In this document: piece by piece, positions 23,071-35,406 of the stretch
Layout of the letters: the number at the start of each line of letters is the position of its first letter
How positions within the stretch are numbered: the stretch's first letter is position 1
Assembly (NCBI GenBank): GCA_000827325.1
Contig: KN832870.1
Location: 6,496,610 to 6,560,609, forward strand
Reading direction: 5' to 3'
From: Oidiodendron maius Zn
Taxonomy: Eukaryota; Ascomycota; Leotiomycetes; Myxotrichaceae
DNA length: 64,000 nt
Translations under genes and position numbers: made by a program
Notes under the pieces: model-generated
What the model was told of the DNA's origin: nothing
Databases searched by the model: none
The model's input: the letters and a program-made list of their open reading frames with translations, nothing else

Positions 23071-24733
23071 TACTAAGCATAGGACTAGTCCATATCCTCT
23101 AGAACATCAATTCCTATCGAAAGCGATAAGGCAACCTGGGAATTTGCCACCGCCTCTTTCTCACTAGGGTCCAGGGTATACGACATTCTCTAGAGAGAAT
23201 CCTTTCGGCGTGCAGTTGCCTCGAGCCGTACAACAGGTGTCGGATATTCCGTCCAACGACCCTTTTAACTAGCATATGAGCTCCCGCTTTGTGGCCCATG
23301 GAAGGCAAATGAGCGCTCTAAGAAACGGCTGATATAATAGTTTTATACACTGCTTTGTACAGACACTTAATGGCACACGAGACTACCTTGGTTTAGACTC
23401 TTCGTACAAAATACTGTTGTGATGTCAGTTTTACTGTCTACGTGCACGTTGGTTTCTGTGCGGCCCAGCAAGCTGGAATAAGCCATAACCCCCACTTCCA
23501 GCTCTCGGTCGCCCACGCGGTCGAACATGGTTGACCCTGTCCCAACGAGTAATGTACATGGAACCAATAGATAAGGGAATTTCCCGGGCCGTGTTTTACG
23601 TATCTAACGGGAGTCCAAGCATTAGAGGTACCGTGCGGATCTCCTCCACATAGATATGACATAGATATGCTTGGTTCGGAGGCACGAGTTCCGTTTATAC
23701 ACTAAGCCAGTTGCTGTAAAGCGAGCCGGGCCAGGCGAGATAAGCAAATCACGGCATGTATCCCTGCACGGAGAATTTCCCCGGCACTTCTCCTAGTGCC
23801 ATAGAACAAATTTCTATGTGCGCATTCTTTTCAATGCTTTCATCAACATACATACAGCAACATAGTGTTCCTTAGCCAACACTCGGTTGTGAAGCTATTC
23901 TCAAGCTTGATTATGTCTCTTGCGCCGCCTCCTTCTAGAGTTTATCCTGATATTGCTACTGGATTTGCTGCGCTTGGTACGTGTGATAGAGATCTATATT
24001 AGAAGCGGTTAGATTGCGTAGATTTAGCCAAGGTGCTGGAGTATTTAACATGGTCCGATAATTAACGGGTGGTGTGGGGCAATAAAGCACGAGAAACCTG
24101 CCAAGCGGCATTATGTGAAGGAAGGGAATTTCCCAGACCTTGTTTTCAGCAACTATTCACACGGTGGCCATATCTGTAATATAATATCGAATAATAGGGT
24201 TCAAATTCAAAAGACTCAGAAAGCGTTGCTTCGTCATACCAGATCTCCAAGATCCTTATATACAAAATGAATCTTGGTTCAGCTACTCCTTATCTTGCTA
24301 CTTTGCCACCTGCTTCAGCTGGACTGGCTATTATATTGCCACTATTCAGAGTCGCCGACAGAAGCAGCCTGCATTGCCCCTGACACTTGTTCCCGGTATC
24401 TGACGGGACTAGAGGTAAAGAATAGCTGTCCCCCACGTATAGTTGTGCTAAGCAAGGACAAGCCGACAAGCACAGCCCCATCCTGTTCAGAAAAAAAAAA
24501 GAAAGGATCGCCCTACCTGTAGTAGGTCGTCAAGGGAGAGCGGGTGCTGAGCTGAGCAAATTCTGGCATTTACTCCTGTACGGCGAGCTTCCCGGTACAT
24601 CTTCTGGTGCTGCAGATCATAAAGTAGATTGATATATTACAAGTGAAATAAGGTTTATAGGCTAAACTAAATAGAGAATCTAACCTGTCAACTCCCTTGC
24701 CTCATACTTGAAAGGGAATATAGGCTAGTCTAT
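23071..24733. other. Repeat-like intergenic region, no gene recognised
   Basis: Several short frames occur without family signals. At about 23911 a frame opens MSLAPPPSRVYPDIATGFAAL, which resembles the Mutator-type transposase start at 18677 and stops soon after, so it is probably another relic. Confidence 0.35.
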
Positions 24734-26385
24734 CTACTTCAGCAACCTTAAGGTTACCCTTCGAAGCCAAGGCCCGGCAAAATACAGAGGTACACTAAAC
24801 ACCAAAATACTCCACTGTGCGGCAGCCAACTCCCAGAGCATCTTGATTAATCCCTCTCTAGCCAACCAGTCATTGCATGATAAAGTCACCCCGAAGGCAA
24901 TCAAATTCTTACCCGCATTAATTAAGACTAATGCTTCTCCTCCACTTTCTGGATAAGCATCAACCACATATGACAATACGACGGAAGGCACGAACACTAG
25001 GCCAGTCGCCTGCATTGAGTAACCAACAGCGGACGCGTAGTAGGACTTTCCATGAGACATCGTGTACGCAAACAAGATGAGACCAGGTGGGGCGATCAGA
25101 AAGGGAAAGATCAATGCTGGCATTCGGTGCTCCGGCTCATGTATCCCGTTATTCCTGTGACGCATTACTTTTGAAAGTAAGTCCGTGAGTGGACCGGCAA
25201 TTGGATATGCGAGGACAACTCCAATATAGGATGCTAGAGAGTAGAGACCAATATCTGACGAACTGAAGAGGTATGGAGGAGGTGCTAGCAGCTGAGAGGA
25301 TAGAATAGAGATCACTACAATACTAAACTCTGTGTCAGAACTGTCGGTCAATATATGAGCTGAGACTTACCCGGCTAGCATCAGTCCATAGGAGCCTGTA
25401 GCAAATAGAACTGAAGGAATGAAGATGAAGCGGAAAGGCAGTGTGAGTTGCCTAGGCCACGCTACCAGTCCTCGAGGCTCTTGTGCTCGATCCGTAAAGT
25501 GGAACAGATCTTGGAAGTAGTTTCCGGTATAATGACTTCTCTGCAAGTCACAATCCTGAGAATTAGGAGCGGTTTGTGAGACATCCATTCCATTTGACTC
25601 ATGCTCAATCATTTCAACAACATGTTTGCCGACCTCCGCTGCCGTTTCCCCACCATATATCACTCTTCTAAAAGTTGTTTCGGGTAGCAAAAGGAGGCTC
25701 CCGACCAAATTCGCGCCAATGATTATGGTGCATAGAATAAAGAACCAACGCCAGCCACAGGACTGAATTAAAAATCCAGCAATCATTGGACCGACCTGCG
25801 AACCTCCTGAAAGCGAGAGTGTGAAGAGCGCCATCGCAGTGGCAAAGTATCGCTCAAAGAACATGTCTGGAAAACTTTTAACTTTACATCACGGTCCCTA
25901 AATGTTGACTTCCGCTTACCTGCAATGATCGACGGCCCCAGAGCCTCCACCGACCCTGCACCAAACGACGCTAAAATCCTTGAGCCCATTAGAGACTTGT
26001 AATCTTGAGCTTTGGCCGACCAGATGGCGCCGACAAGAAATATCAACATCGATATCAGGATAACAGGCCGTTTGCCGATACACAGCGCTGTTGGCATCCA
26101 GAACAAGTTTGAAATGCCAAGGGCAAAGACCGACCAAGATATCAAGTCTGCAAGTTTGGGGAAGGAGACGTGGAGGTCCTGGGCGAGTTCAATAAACCCC
26201 GTGGAAACGCCGGCAGAATACATGTTGCCCGTGAAGACAAACACGCAGAGATTGGCGAGGATGGCGTAGCGCAGCCAGGCCGGCCAGAACTGATGCGATG
26301 TTATTGGCAAGATTCACGCTAAAAGACAGCTCCTGCATACCTTAGGATCGCCGGTAGTCCATGCATGTTGAGGACTTTGTCCCAT
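24734..26385 (-). CDS. MFS transporter
   Basis: Spliced model: exons 26341-26385, 25920-26289, 25371-25866 and 24734-25322, 499 aa, consistent phases. The first exon is only 15 codons (MGQSPQHAWTTGDPK) and ends at a GTATGC donor. The joined protein has about 12 membrane helices. It carries the DLISWSVFALGISNLFW segment and the loop GSRILASFGAGSVEALGPSIIAD, then FERYFATAMALFT, typical of fungal MFS proteins of the polyspecific/allantoate-like type. The central loop is polar (residues ~225-290). It is the first of eight tightly spaced catabolic-type genes and likely imports or exports the aromatic substrate or product of the cluster. The exact substrate cannot be inferred. Confidence 0.85.
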
Positions 26386-26871
26386 TTTGATAATACGTTC
26401 CTGGTGTAAAAATCAGATGAAGAAATGGTATCAATGATATGAGAACACGTCTGATCACCTGCGCTGGCAGCGACGGTGAGCATTTATCTTCACGCCCCCG
26501 CTTGCTCCGAAGACGCGTTGAACTGTGGGGGTGGGGCCGTCTTAATTTTTTGGTCATACTCAGACCAATGAAACTTTCTAGAACAGTGGATCGAGAAAGT
26601 TGGTCATGTCACTATTCTTGAAACAACCTGGTAACCTTCATGATTCGGCTTTTTCCGCTGTCTAGTATATTGTGGTGCATTTCTCGTGGCTTTAGGAGAG
26701 ATCTAGAACGCCCACCCATAAAGTAGGTCATTAAAAAGTCTGATTACGAAGCCACTGTTTAATCCGTTTTCAGGGATCTAAAAAATATGCTATGATCTAT
26801 TCTTCGCTGGAGTAGTTGTGGCTTAGGGTTAAGTGGGATTGATTGACCCACAATCCTCGATACATCCGTCA
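26386..26871. other. Intergenic between MFS and FAH-family genes
   Basis: 485 bases. It holds the MFS promoter and the 3' end of the FAH-family gene. Small overlapping frames only. Confidence 0.4.
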
Positions 26872-28184
26872 TTAATGGTGACTGAGAATAGTACCAACAC
26901 AATCCCCAAATCCGACTCCAGGACCTGCAATGCCAGTCAATCTCACTGTATCCCCGTCTTCTAGCCACGTCTTTTTGATAGAACCCCCTGTCTCTGTCTT
27001 GATCTCAACCCCCCCTCTGCCCGCATGTTCCATTAGACAACCATGGCTTTCGTCTATAGATCCACTAATAGTGCCAGTGGCCAGTATATCCCCCGTGACT
27101 AAGTTACAACCGTTCGCAGTTTGTTGGGCAACTAGATCCCTCAGTGTCCAATATAAATTGCTGAAGTTTGATTTGCAGATTTCGTCCGCAATTGTGGCAT
27201 TTCCTATGGAGGCAGAGAGTTCAATATCATAAGTCGAGTTTGGTTCGGGGTCTTTCAGGTAGGTAGCAATCTCAATCTTGGGATTCCGCGGCGGCTGTGG
27301 CGCCTTGAAGGGTGCGAGTGCATCGAGTGTTATGACCCAGGGCGAGATCGTCGTTGCAAAAGACTTTCCGTTTAATGGACCGAGGGGATTCATTTCCAAA
27401 CTCTGAATATCGCGCGCTTCTCAATATTTAGCCTTGCAATTTTGTCGAGGATGGAGGATGGACGTACCACTCCAGTCATTTAACAAGACCAGCCCAAAGA
27501 TATGATCATCCGCGTTTTTGATATTAACGGGCTCTCCAAGGTTGCTTCCCTTTCCAATGACACATGCAACTTCGAGCTCATAATCTAATTTCTTTGTTCC
27601 GCCAAACACGACTTTGTGCCCATCTCGAAACTGGCCCATTGGTCTCCGGACGCCGGTTCCAGATACCACAATACTTGATGCACGCGCAGTATAACCCACG
27701 GGAAAGTGATCAAATCCAGGAGGGAGCTCTCTTTTTCCAAACACGGCTTCACTAGCGTTCAAGACGTGATCTCGTGAACATGAGAAATCTGTGAAGTTAT
27801 TGATGAAAATGGGTAGGTGCACATTCACATCAGACATAGGAACTCGTGCATGCTGTGGTAGATCGTCGGCGAAATTTGCCAGCAATTTCTGAATTGCTGA
27901 ACGTGCTGCCCGATGTTCAGATTTTGGAAGAGCTGCGAATGCATTGATCGTGTTCTATAGAATTTAGATCATCTCAATAAATAACATTGCTACAACCGGC
28001 AGCTCACCTCAGAAAACGTTTTTCTTGTTTCTTGCGTGAGCTCAGGAAGGAAGCCCGCTTTCGCGAGCACCGCCAAGAATATAACGTCGTTTTCGAATCG
28101 AGTCACGACGCTTTTCTCCGGATGAGAAACTCCGCTCGCAATCCCAAACGGAATGTTTTCTAGAGAGAAATGATCTGCATACAT
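26872..28184 (-). CDS. Fumarylacetoacetase (FAH) family hydrolase
   Basis: Spliced model: exons 28008-28184, 27468-27954 and 26872-27416, 402 aa, close to the ~420 aa of eukaryotic FAH. The N-terminal FAH domain starts at residue 1, and the catalytic domain begins near residue 108. Visible metal and active-site positions are TDFSCSRDH (Asp115, His122), LDYELEV (two Glu), LLNDWSARDIQ (Asp) and PLGPLNGKSF (Lys). The phrase VGYTARASSIVVSGTGVRRP matches FAH, although the usual His after VGY is Thr. The enzyme splits C–C bonds of ring-opened diketo acids, for example fumarylacetoacetate to fumarate and acetoacetate. Within this cluster it could act on the product of the LigB dioxygenase or of a related ring opening. 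It shares a ~300-base divergent promoter with the cupin gene. Confidence 0.9.
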
Positions 28185-28482
28185 GATTTACCTTAGAATA
28201 CGTCAATATGCCTGTCCAACCCGATCCTCTTAAGGTTAATTATATTGAACCTTTGAGCAATGCCAGCTTTGCGGTTTTACCCGCGAACCGCTGCAGTCGC
28301 AACGGCATTGCCGGCCCCACCCCCACCTCGATCCGAGAGTATCTAGTTAAACCATTTGTGGCACTACGTCTCATCTCCTCAAGCTCGAATTCGTCAAATC
28401 CATCCTTTCAGTTCTATTCAAATTATTTCCTGCATTCGGGCACTGCTCAAACTCAGATCGTAAACTTGTGCTTACCACCGCA
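28185..28482. promoter_or_regulatory. Divergent promoter between FAH-family and cupin genes
   Basis: 298 bases separate the two start codons, which point away from each other, so the pair is probably co-regulated. A CGG/CCG-type palindrome for the Zn2Cys6 regulator was not clearly seen. Confidence 0.4.
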
Positions 28483-29084
28483 ATGGCAAACCCGCAAGGA
28501 TTGCTCGAAAATGGCCTACCAAATATATCGCGGTATATAACTGGCAATGACGAATCGGGAAAAAGCATTCTCTTAGAACAGATACCTTCAAAATCCTTTT
28601 GGCAGAGTATTGGCGCCGTAGCCAAGTTCTTCCTCGGCTTCACTACTCGCACTTTTCCAGTTTCGCTTGCCTCATCCACCGATATCAAGTCCTATAACCG
28701 AGACTTGGCTTCACCGCCAGGCCTGTCCAGTACCGCACCCATATCTAAAGATAGCTCGGCGAATGCTAATAATCTAATTCAGTTTCCAATGGCACTGTTC
28801 TCCGTTATGTCGATATGGCCCCCGGGTCAATATCACCAATGCACAAGACGGTAAGCCTGGACTACGGGGTTGTCATTGAAGGTCCAGTCGAATTGGTACT
28901 TGATAGTGGGGAGACTAAGATGATGTATCGAGGTGATGTGTGCGTACAGCGGGCTACAAATCATGCATGGCGGAATCCGAATAGTCATTGGGCTCGGATG
29001 ATGTTTGTACTTGTAGCTGTAGAAAAAGGAGAATGGCTAGAAGAGAACTTGGGGGGGATGGTAGATGTGAAGGGTAGTGATTGA
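28483..29084 (+). CDS. Small cupin-domain protein
   Basis: Exons 28483-28729 and 28783-29084 give 182 aa. Removing the 53-nt intron (donor A|GTACCG, acceptor TTCAG) joins two frames into SNGTVLRYVDMAPG, then SPMHKTVSLDYGVVIEG, LVLDSGET, and GDVCVQRATNHAWRN. This is the single-cupin pattern of small fungal cupins that sit in aromatic or quinone pathways, such as the cupin of the oosporein cluster. Metal ligands would be the His of SPMH, a Glu of VVIEG and the His of TNHAW. Probable role: oxygenase or isomerase on a hydroxylated aromatic. The ATG at 28483 is chosen because the conserved RYIT start follows 15 residues later. The function is inference from the family and neighbours. Confidence 0.8.
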
Positions 29085-29294
29085 GTTAAGATAAGACACA
29101 AATATAAATGCTTAGATTTGCCTGAAATACTAGTTGTCGTTGGAGCCTGTCTTTCCAAGTAGGCCCTGCTTGAGCAGTTGCCGAGACAAGTTGGAGTATT
29201 CTTGAAGAACAGGAACTCTGATTCCGAATCAATCCGCTTCTTAAATCAGAGTTACAGTCAATCTACACGACTTTCGAGACCACCACTAGGCATT

Positions 29295-31231
29295 TTAAGC
29301 TGCCACGGGAATGACTGGCAGCACAACGTAATTTTCCAGCCCATCGTCGAAATGCAGATGATTCATACCAGCAAATTTGGCCTCTGATCTACACCCAAAC
29401 TCAAATGTTAGTTCTTCGAGTTGTAATCGTAATCCGAGTGGAAAGTTTACCTATCAGTCGAATCCCCGTGTTGGAATATCCCACTGCCTTGTGTATCACC
29501 GCTTGACACCTCAAAAATAATTCTGCCCCCTTTCTCGACCACAACACTTGTCGGCCAGACCTCCACATCAACTCCATATATTTCATCAGCCACCACTTGA
29601 TGAACGTCGCTTTTGAAATAGTTTCGGTATGGCAAATAGGGTCGGGTTTTTGGATGCGACTCATCGATCTTGCGGAGGGATACTCGAAGCCAGCCTTTCG
29701 CCAGAGGCACGGGATCACCTGCCGTGCCCGTGTAATACACTTCTTGTCCATCAGGAGAGATATATCGGAGCGTGAGAAAGAGATCGATATCGTTCTGATT
29801 AGACATATTCTCAGGCGTCACCGAGACATTCAAATGTGCAACGATGTGGCCCGTGAATTCCGTCTCCTGTTCAAAAGATCCGGTAAAAAACTGGATGAGG
29901 CTTGGATTTTCCAAAGTTCCCAGTGCTTTGTAAGATATTTTGCCCTTTGATTTGGAGAAGGTGGTTGCCAGTGTGCCTTCCGTATGCAAGTAGTACTTCG
30001 CGTACCGAGTTCGAGGGATCGGCCATGCCAGCTCTTCCCTTCGTTTGTATGTCATTTCATGTCTCGGATTGTTGAAGCCAACATTACCCTTTCGAAGAAT
30101 GACACTGACAGGCGGTACTTTTCCTGGCTCCGACCAGCCAACAGTATCTTTCCCCTTTAGGAAGGCGCTCAAAAAGCTCTTTTGAATTTCTACCTCGTCA
30201 TGATAGTAGAAGGGGAGATCGTGACGCCCGGTAATGAAGCGAAGATACTTGAATCTTGACCCAGCCCAAGTGTAGCCCTCGACGTTTCCACGCAGATGAA
30301 GGAGAATGCCACCCCAGTTTGCCACGGACAGAAGCGGCACTTCTATGTCTTCGAGGTTGAACTCCTTTGACGAGTAATATTCGTCGTCGCGGAATTTATT
30401 TGCCGCGTTATCTTTATTCTGATCCCTTCGATTGGCTTTCAGTTCCTCATAGGACAAGTCACCTTCGACGGTGTCTTCACCCCAATTTGAAGCTGCACGT
30501 CCTGGTCTGCCGTATTGATTTGTAATGACTTGTCGATTCCACCAAAATCTAATGAATGCATCGGAGAGGATTCCGCCATGTCTACATCTGTCGCGGTAAT
30601 AATCGGACATCCCCTCCCAAGGTATAATTGCAGCTAGTCCTTTTGGCCGACGAGCTGCAACCCGCCATTGACTACCGGCGTAGTATGAAATGCCTACAGG
30701 AATTAGCACATTATAAGTGAGCATCTAGATGTCTGACTCGCCTAAGAGCCCAACTTTGCCGCTTGACCAATGTTGATCGGCAGCCCATTCGACAACGTCG
30801 AAGAAGCATTCACTCGTACCCCTGGACATGGTATCAAGAATCCCTGGGGACTGTCCAAGGCCGCGTTCATCAGCACGAACCACGACGTATCCTTCTTTGG
30901 TCCAGTATACTGGGTCAGGTGTTTCCCAAGCACTATATTTTGATTTATGCTCGGGGTTGACTTCGCTAAAGGATTTCGGATGGAAACTACATAGGAAATT
31001 AATTGTGGATGATGCTATTCGAGCCTCCTAGTTGCAAACTCACTTCTCATAAGGAATATCCTTTCCGTAAGGCCCATAGCTCACGATGACCGGAAACGTC
31101 GATCCCTCGGGGGCAATCGGTTTGTAGACATTGCAGCGGATGGGGAAGGTATTGCCTCGAGGGATCGACACATTCTTCTCCAGAATCAACCCATTTTCTT
31201 CATCTCTTATAACTTCAAGTAGTTCCATCAT
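29295..31231 (-). CDS. CocE/NonD-type serine hydrolase
   Basis: Spliced model: exons 31044-31231, 30742-30986, 29451-30693 and 29295-29388, 589 aa. The N-terminal alpha/beta-hydrolase core has YGPYGKD, VVVRADERGLGQSPG and WSSGKVGLLGISYYAGSQW. The nucleophile Ser is in GISYYAG. The lid, helical region and C-terminal jelly-roll follow (FTGSFEQETEFTGHIVAHL, then VSVTPE and RYISPDGQEV). The last short exon supplies the expected NHLHFDDG and LPVIP ending. The second intron (30694-30741) has a GC donor (GCGAGT) and an AG acceptor, and splits the Gly codon of the nucleophile elbow. The family cleaves esters or amides, such as cocaine or cephalosporin-type esters. Here it could release an aromatic acid from an ester. 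Confidence 0.85.
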
Positions 31232-32528
31232 TGTGTTGGATTATGCTGTAACTTAAGAAATTACGTGGCCGACTATGTAACCAGGTGCGTCCAAAATCCA
31301 GAGGTTTTCGATTCTTCCTTAAATTTTCGCTGCAAGCTTTATGAGCGCAATACAGGCTAGACTAAATGTTACGAATTGAAAGGCACATTCTCAGTGCCGG
31401 TTACACAAAGAACGACGCTTCCGAAGAGGTGGTGGGGCCGAACCTAAGCATGGGGTGCGGTCGAACTGTGCGGGAGTTGAAGTAAGTGCCTAGGGCGGAT
31501 GCCCCGGGATCGATATACTTGGAGCAATTATGTGCTTCGGAGCCCGAAACTCCCGAACGGTATCTCAATACGATGTATCAAAATGGGGCGTGCTTGTGTA
31601 TTGAATTGTCATTTGGAGCGATAATGGTTGTGGAACAGCATGGTATGTTGGGCTCGGAGGGCTCACACCTAAGACAGCATGCCACGTCTTAGAATTCAAT
31701 CAATTTTCGCGTTCACGGTGAGTAGTTCTGTCACAGAGATACAAATTATTCTCTATCTTGGCACGGTCCGTGTGGTAAGCTTCCGAAGTAGCCGACCACG
31801 GCCTCCACCCCATCCATTCTACCACTCCCCACCGATGGCATACCGGAAGAGACGAGGAAATAGTGGCCCTCCAGTCGCCCCCCACAGTTTTGCCATGGAC
31901 TACAGACTCAGTCAGCTCTTAAGCTAGTCGAGGGGGGTCAGCCTTACCGCATTCATGGTGACGCCACTGAACATTGCCACGAGAAAGGCTCTCTCCAACG
32001 CACTGGACCCAAGCGGCCGTTCTTCCAGGTTGAGGTGGCGATTAATCGGACGATATGGCGGAATACGATTCCTATCGCTGGGCCAACTGGGTGGATTCGA
32101 CGACTCTCTTTGTTCTCTTTCGTTTCCTCTCGTTGGGTATCCAGCTCCTGTAAGATAGATTCTATAGTCTTGCATGATACTGTCGACTTGCTGTGCCGTG
32201 ACGGTGTGTGTGGCCATGACGAGTTGTGGAGGACGCAAGCTGCGAATGTTGGGATCTGAACGGAATACTGGACGAAGTCTGTTAAATCTCTCTCCTCGGT
32301 GAGCTGATATGGCAAACCGCTGTGTTACATCGTATAAACACCCTCCACATTCCGATGCCCACCCCACATTCCGAAGAATTTTACTGCCCCTAGGTGACGG
32401 TTACACTATGGAACCAAGACAAAGCGGCTAGATATTGGTAGTGTCTAAATTATAGAATATGCTTCATGCGTTCACAATAGGGACTTCTCCACAGGTTCAT
32501 ATTTTTTGATCAGGCTTCCTCGAGAGGT
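31232..32528. other. Intergenic, no gene recognised
   Basis: 1.3 kb between divergent genes. A 147-codon minus frame at 31924-32367 is the best open reading frame but has no family pattern and overlaps other frames. Confidence 0.35.
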
Positions 32529-33942
32529 ATGGCGACTTCACTCGATGCGAAAATTGATAGGCTTCTCGCCGCAGTGGTTGACGGACGCACAACGAACGTG
32601 AGATATAGACAGAACGAATTGCACCGTCTCTATGCCGGGCTGAAAGTAGAAAAGGAGGCAGTATGCGATGCGATTATGCGGAGCAGTGCCGTCTCTACCT
32701 CCGAAGCGCTTCAAGAGTATTCTTTGGCTTTGGATTCGATACGACAGTCTTACGAGACATTGGATTTTGAGAATTCGATGAAAGAAGAGTACCTCGTGGC
32801 CACTGGCAGAAATAATCTATTCCGCAGAGTGGGATTAGGATTGATTGCAATTAGAGCGCAGGAGCACAGTCGAGTTTATTCCGTGATCGGTCCACTGGCG
32901 GCTGCAATTGCAGCGGGCAATTGTGTCCTTTGGGAGGTATGTTTGGTAATATGAACTCCGGATATTTCTCTGATGCATTGAGCAGATGGGGAGCGCGCTG
33001 TCGCCAATTACCACTATTCTCTCTCGAATTCTTGCGGATTCACTCGACCAAGATGCTTTCTATGCCACGCCTGGTAGGATAACCGAAGCCCAGGAATCTC
33101 AGGTCAACTTATTGGTGGATCAGACTTGCTCAAGTTTAAACAAAGTCCCGAGTCTCTCTTCCATGACCGAACTACGAAGTATTGTCGTCGTAGACAGAAC
33201 AACCGATGTGCGGCTGGCGAGTAAAGCCATTGTGGGGGCGTGTCTTTTCTCAAACGGCACATCACCATACGCACCACGCATCGTTCTGGTGAATGAATTT
33301 CTTTGCCAATCACTTATTGCTACATGCATAGAAGATGCGAAATCCCTAAAGGAAATGACAAATTCGAATCAGAAGTTGGAGCTAGTGAAACACGATGGGA
33401 GGTACGTGATGGAACCCTAAAAGACGGGCTATGGTCTCATTGATATGTATAGCGCAAGCTCTCTGACTACCCAGAGAATTAACGGCCAACGTATCGTCAT
33501 TCTTCCAACGACGAGCCTGGTCAGCTGTGTATCGTCTCTCTGTTCAAAAGAAGCGTATCTAGCAACATACATTTTCGCAGACGCGAAAACCGCAAAATTC
33601 ATTGGAGAACAAGTCACCAGCTCTGTGACTTATATCAATCAAATTCCGACCTGGCTCCTCTTTGGTCCCCCCTCACCGACAATGCATCCACATCATTTGC
33701 ATCCGAGATATACCCCTGACATGTTCTCTCAACCCAGGACCCTGATTATCGAGCCAGTCGATGAAATAAGTCTTTCTATTCAAGATCTAAAACCTACTGG
33801 ACAGAAACCCGGCCATGCTGTTGGATTTTTTGAGCAAGGGATTTTGCTTGGCTTGGGGATGGCGGTGATGATTCTTTTGCCGAGTGTCGGCTACGGCATT
33901 TATAGACTTGGAAACCTGGCTTGGGGGCTCCTTAGACCCTGA
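32529..33942 (+). CDS. Aldehyde-dehydrogenase-like protein, degenerate active site
   Basis: Exons 32529-32936, 32986-33401 and 33453-33942, 437 aa. The apparent stop at 33418 lies inside a 51-nt intron (donor GTACGT). The ALDH fold is visible: RYRQNELHRLYAGL, then IGPLAAAIAAGNCVLWE, the cofactor-binding approach. The catalytic-Cys region follows (IVGACLFSNGTSPYAP), then AYLATYIFADAKT. The usual LGGK/Glu segment before the Cys is not seen, and the PWNYP cofactor loop reads IRAQEHS. Catalysis is therefore doubtful. The C-terminus ends in one membrane helix (GILLGLGMAVMILLPSVGYGIY), as in membrane-bound fatty-aldehyde dehydrogenases. It may be a diverged enzyme for an aldehyde intermediate of the cluster. 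Confidence 0.8.
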
Positions 33943-34159
33943 GGAGAACTTACTGTTATATGGGACTCGTCTGAAAGCACCCCAGAACGTCTTGGCCACT
34001 ATTTCGGGTCTTGTAATTTGACAATATGAGCAACTAGACTCTACCTTATGATATAGCATGAGTGGGTGACCAAGGATCTCGTAAATTACTCTCCCGCCAA
34101 CTTTGCTTCTACAATTTAGGCCTACCCTCAGAAGAAGAGCCGTGACATGGAGTGGTTAA

Positions 34160-35081
34160 CTACCAAGAGCCGAGTGTATATTGAGAGTTGCACATGTTCC
34201 GCAGCTCCCAATCCTCCGCCCCCAATACCACTTTCGTTCCTTCATCCTCCTTATCTCCAGCCAGACCCGCAACAAACAATGCTGACATGAAATGATCGTC
34301 CGTGGCATGCGCATCTCTATAGTTTGGTAATTTCATCAGCATCGCCATACTCCTCCGTAAGGCAGGCCCACTGTTCTTGGTGATGGCATCCTCAAACTCC
34401 TGTCGGAAGTCGAGCATTGGCGCCTCAGGAGGACTCTCCATTCCAAAATTATCGTGATACAATAGCATTTGGCCCCAGTTATTTCGGTAGAGATTATGCA
34501 CAGCTCCTCCAGTTCCAATGAACAGGACTTTCTCCGCCTCAAACCGAAGAGGACGAAGAGCTGATCCGACCCGAATGTGGTAGTGAGGGTCGTATCGAGC
34601 ATTCATGCTGATGATTGTTGTTGGAGGGGAGCCTTGGGGGAACATGCGGATTAGGATGAGGTATGTATCGTGAATCCAGTCGAATGTAGAGTTGGCTTTC
34701 GCCTTGAAGCCCGATCCATTCAGCAGTTTGATGCACCGCTCTCCCATGGGAAGATCCGGATTCAGCTTGTAGTCGACATATTTGGAGGGATGTACGTATG
34801 CTACCGGGTTTTTGGCGGGCCTAGGATTCATCGCGACCTCGATTTCATCGTTCACTGTCGCCCAATGCGCCCCCTGTCAGATCAGCCAATAGCTCCTCTG
34901 GCAAGAGCTGAGATGGCATTACCATCATAATTATGTGCTTGACACCGTTTTCGAGTGCCTCGTCTCCGCACTTCTTCCAGTACGTGGCCGACCTCGACTC
35001 CTCACCCAACATCATTGTCGAGCCATGGGAAAAGAAGTGCACAGGCGTGGCGGCGCTCAAACTGTGTGTTGTCGATGGCAT
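34160..35081 (-). CDS. LigB-type extradiol ring-cleavage dioxygenase (DODA family)
   Basis: Exons 34923-35081 and 34160-34873, 290 aa. The first His ligand is in HFFSHGSTMML (His19). The second is in GAHW (His56), restored by removing the 49-nt intron 34874-34922. Further on come NARYDPHYHIRVGSALRPL, IGTGGAVHNLY and a C-terminal ATDDHFMSALFVAG, all typical of the class III / 4,5-DOPA-dioxygenase family, which opens catechol rings with Fe(II) and O2. The frame is open upstream of the chosen ATG (35081). A stretch of basic and hydrophobic residues there could be a mitochondrial presequence if a start lies further up. Shares a divergent ~325-base promoter with the regulator gene. Confidence 0.85.
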
Positions 35082-35406
35082 GGCGGCGAGAGTTGATAGA
35101 AACCGTTTGAAGATAGATCTTAAAGGGTTACGAAGCAACCAAATTTCCCGATATGTCGATTCGTGAAGGCGTATCAGCCGCTGCAAGCTCCAATACCCCT
35201 TTCCATGAGAACAAATATCAGAATGGCTCGAAGATTTTGTGTTGAGGCTAAACGCTTGGATGATCTTCCGAGGTGGCGGTGGACTCAAACCCCGCCGGAA
35301 CGCCACGGACACCAACATCCCGCAGTATTTGAGACCCCTCCCCTCCCTCGTAGCACCCACCTCTTCCGTCTCTCCTGATCTCCCAACATCCCATCCGCCG
35401 ACGATC
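35082..35406. promoter_or_regulatory. Divergent promoter between dioxygenase and regulator
   Basis: 325 bases lie between oppositely oriented starts (35081 minus, 35407 plus). No unambiguous binding palindrome was identified. The arrangement suggests that the regulator controls the catabolic genes and perhaps itself. Confidence 0.4.

Noticed and set aside
24734-26385. MFS transporter that looks broken into three frames
   Set aside because: Three introns with good donors and consistent phases restore a single 499-aa protein.
31924-32367. 147-codon open frame between the CocE and ALDH-like genes
   Set aside because: No family pattern, overlapped by other open frames; length alone is weak.
33418-33420. 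In-frame stop between two halves of the ALDH-like gene
   Set aside because: It lies inside a 51-nt intron with a GTACGT donor and a TATAG acceptor; the frame and the protein are continuous after splicing.
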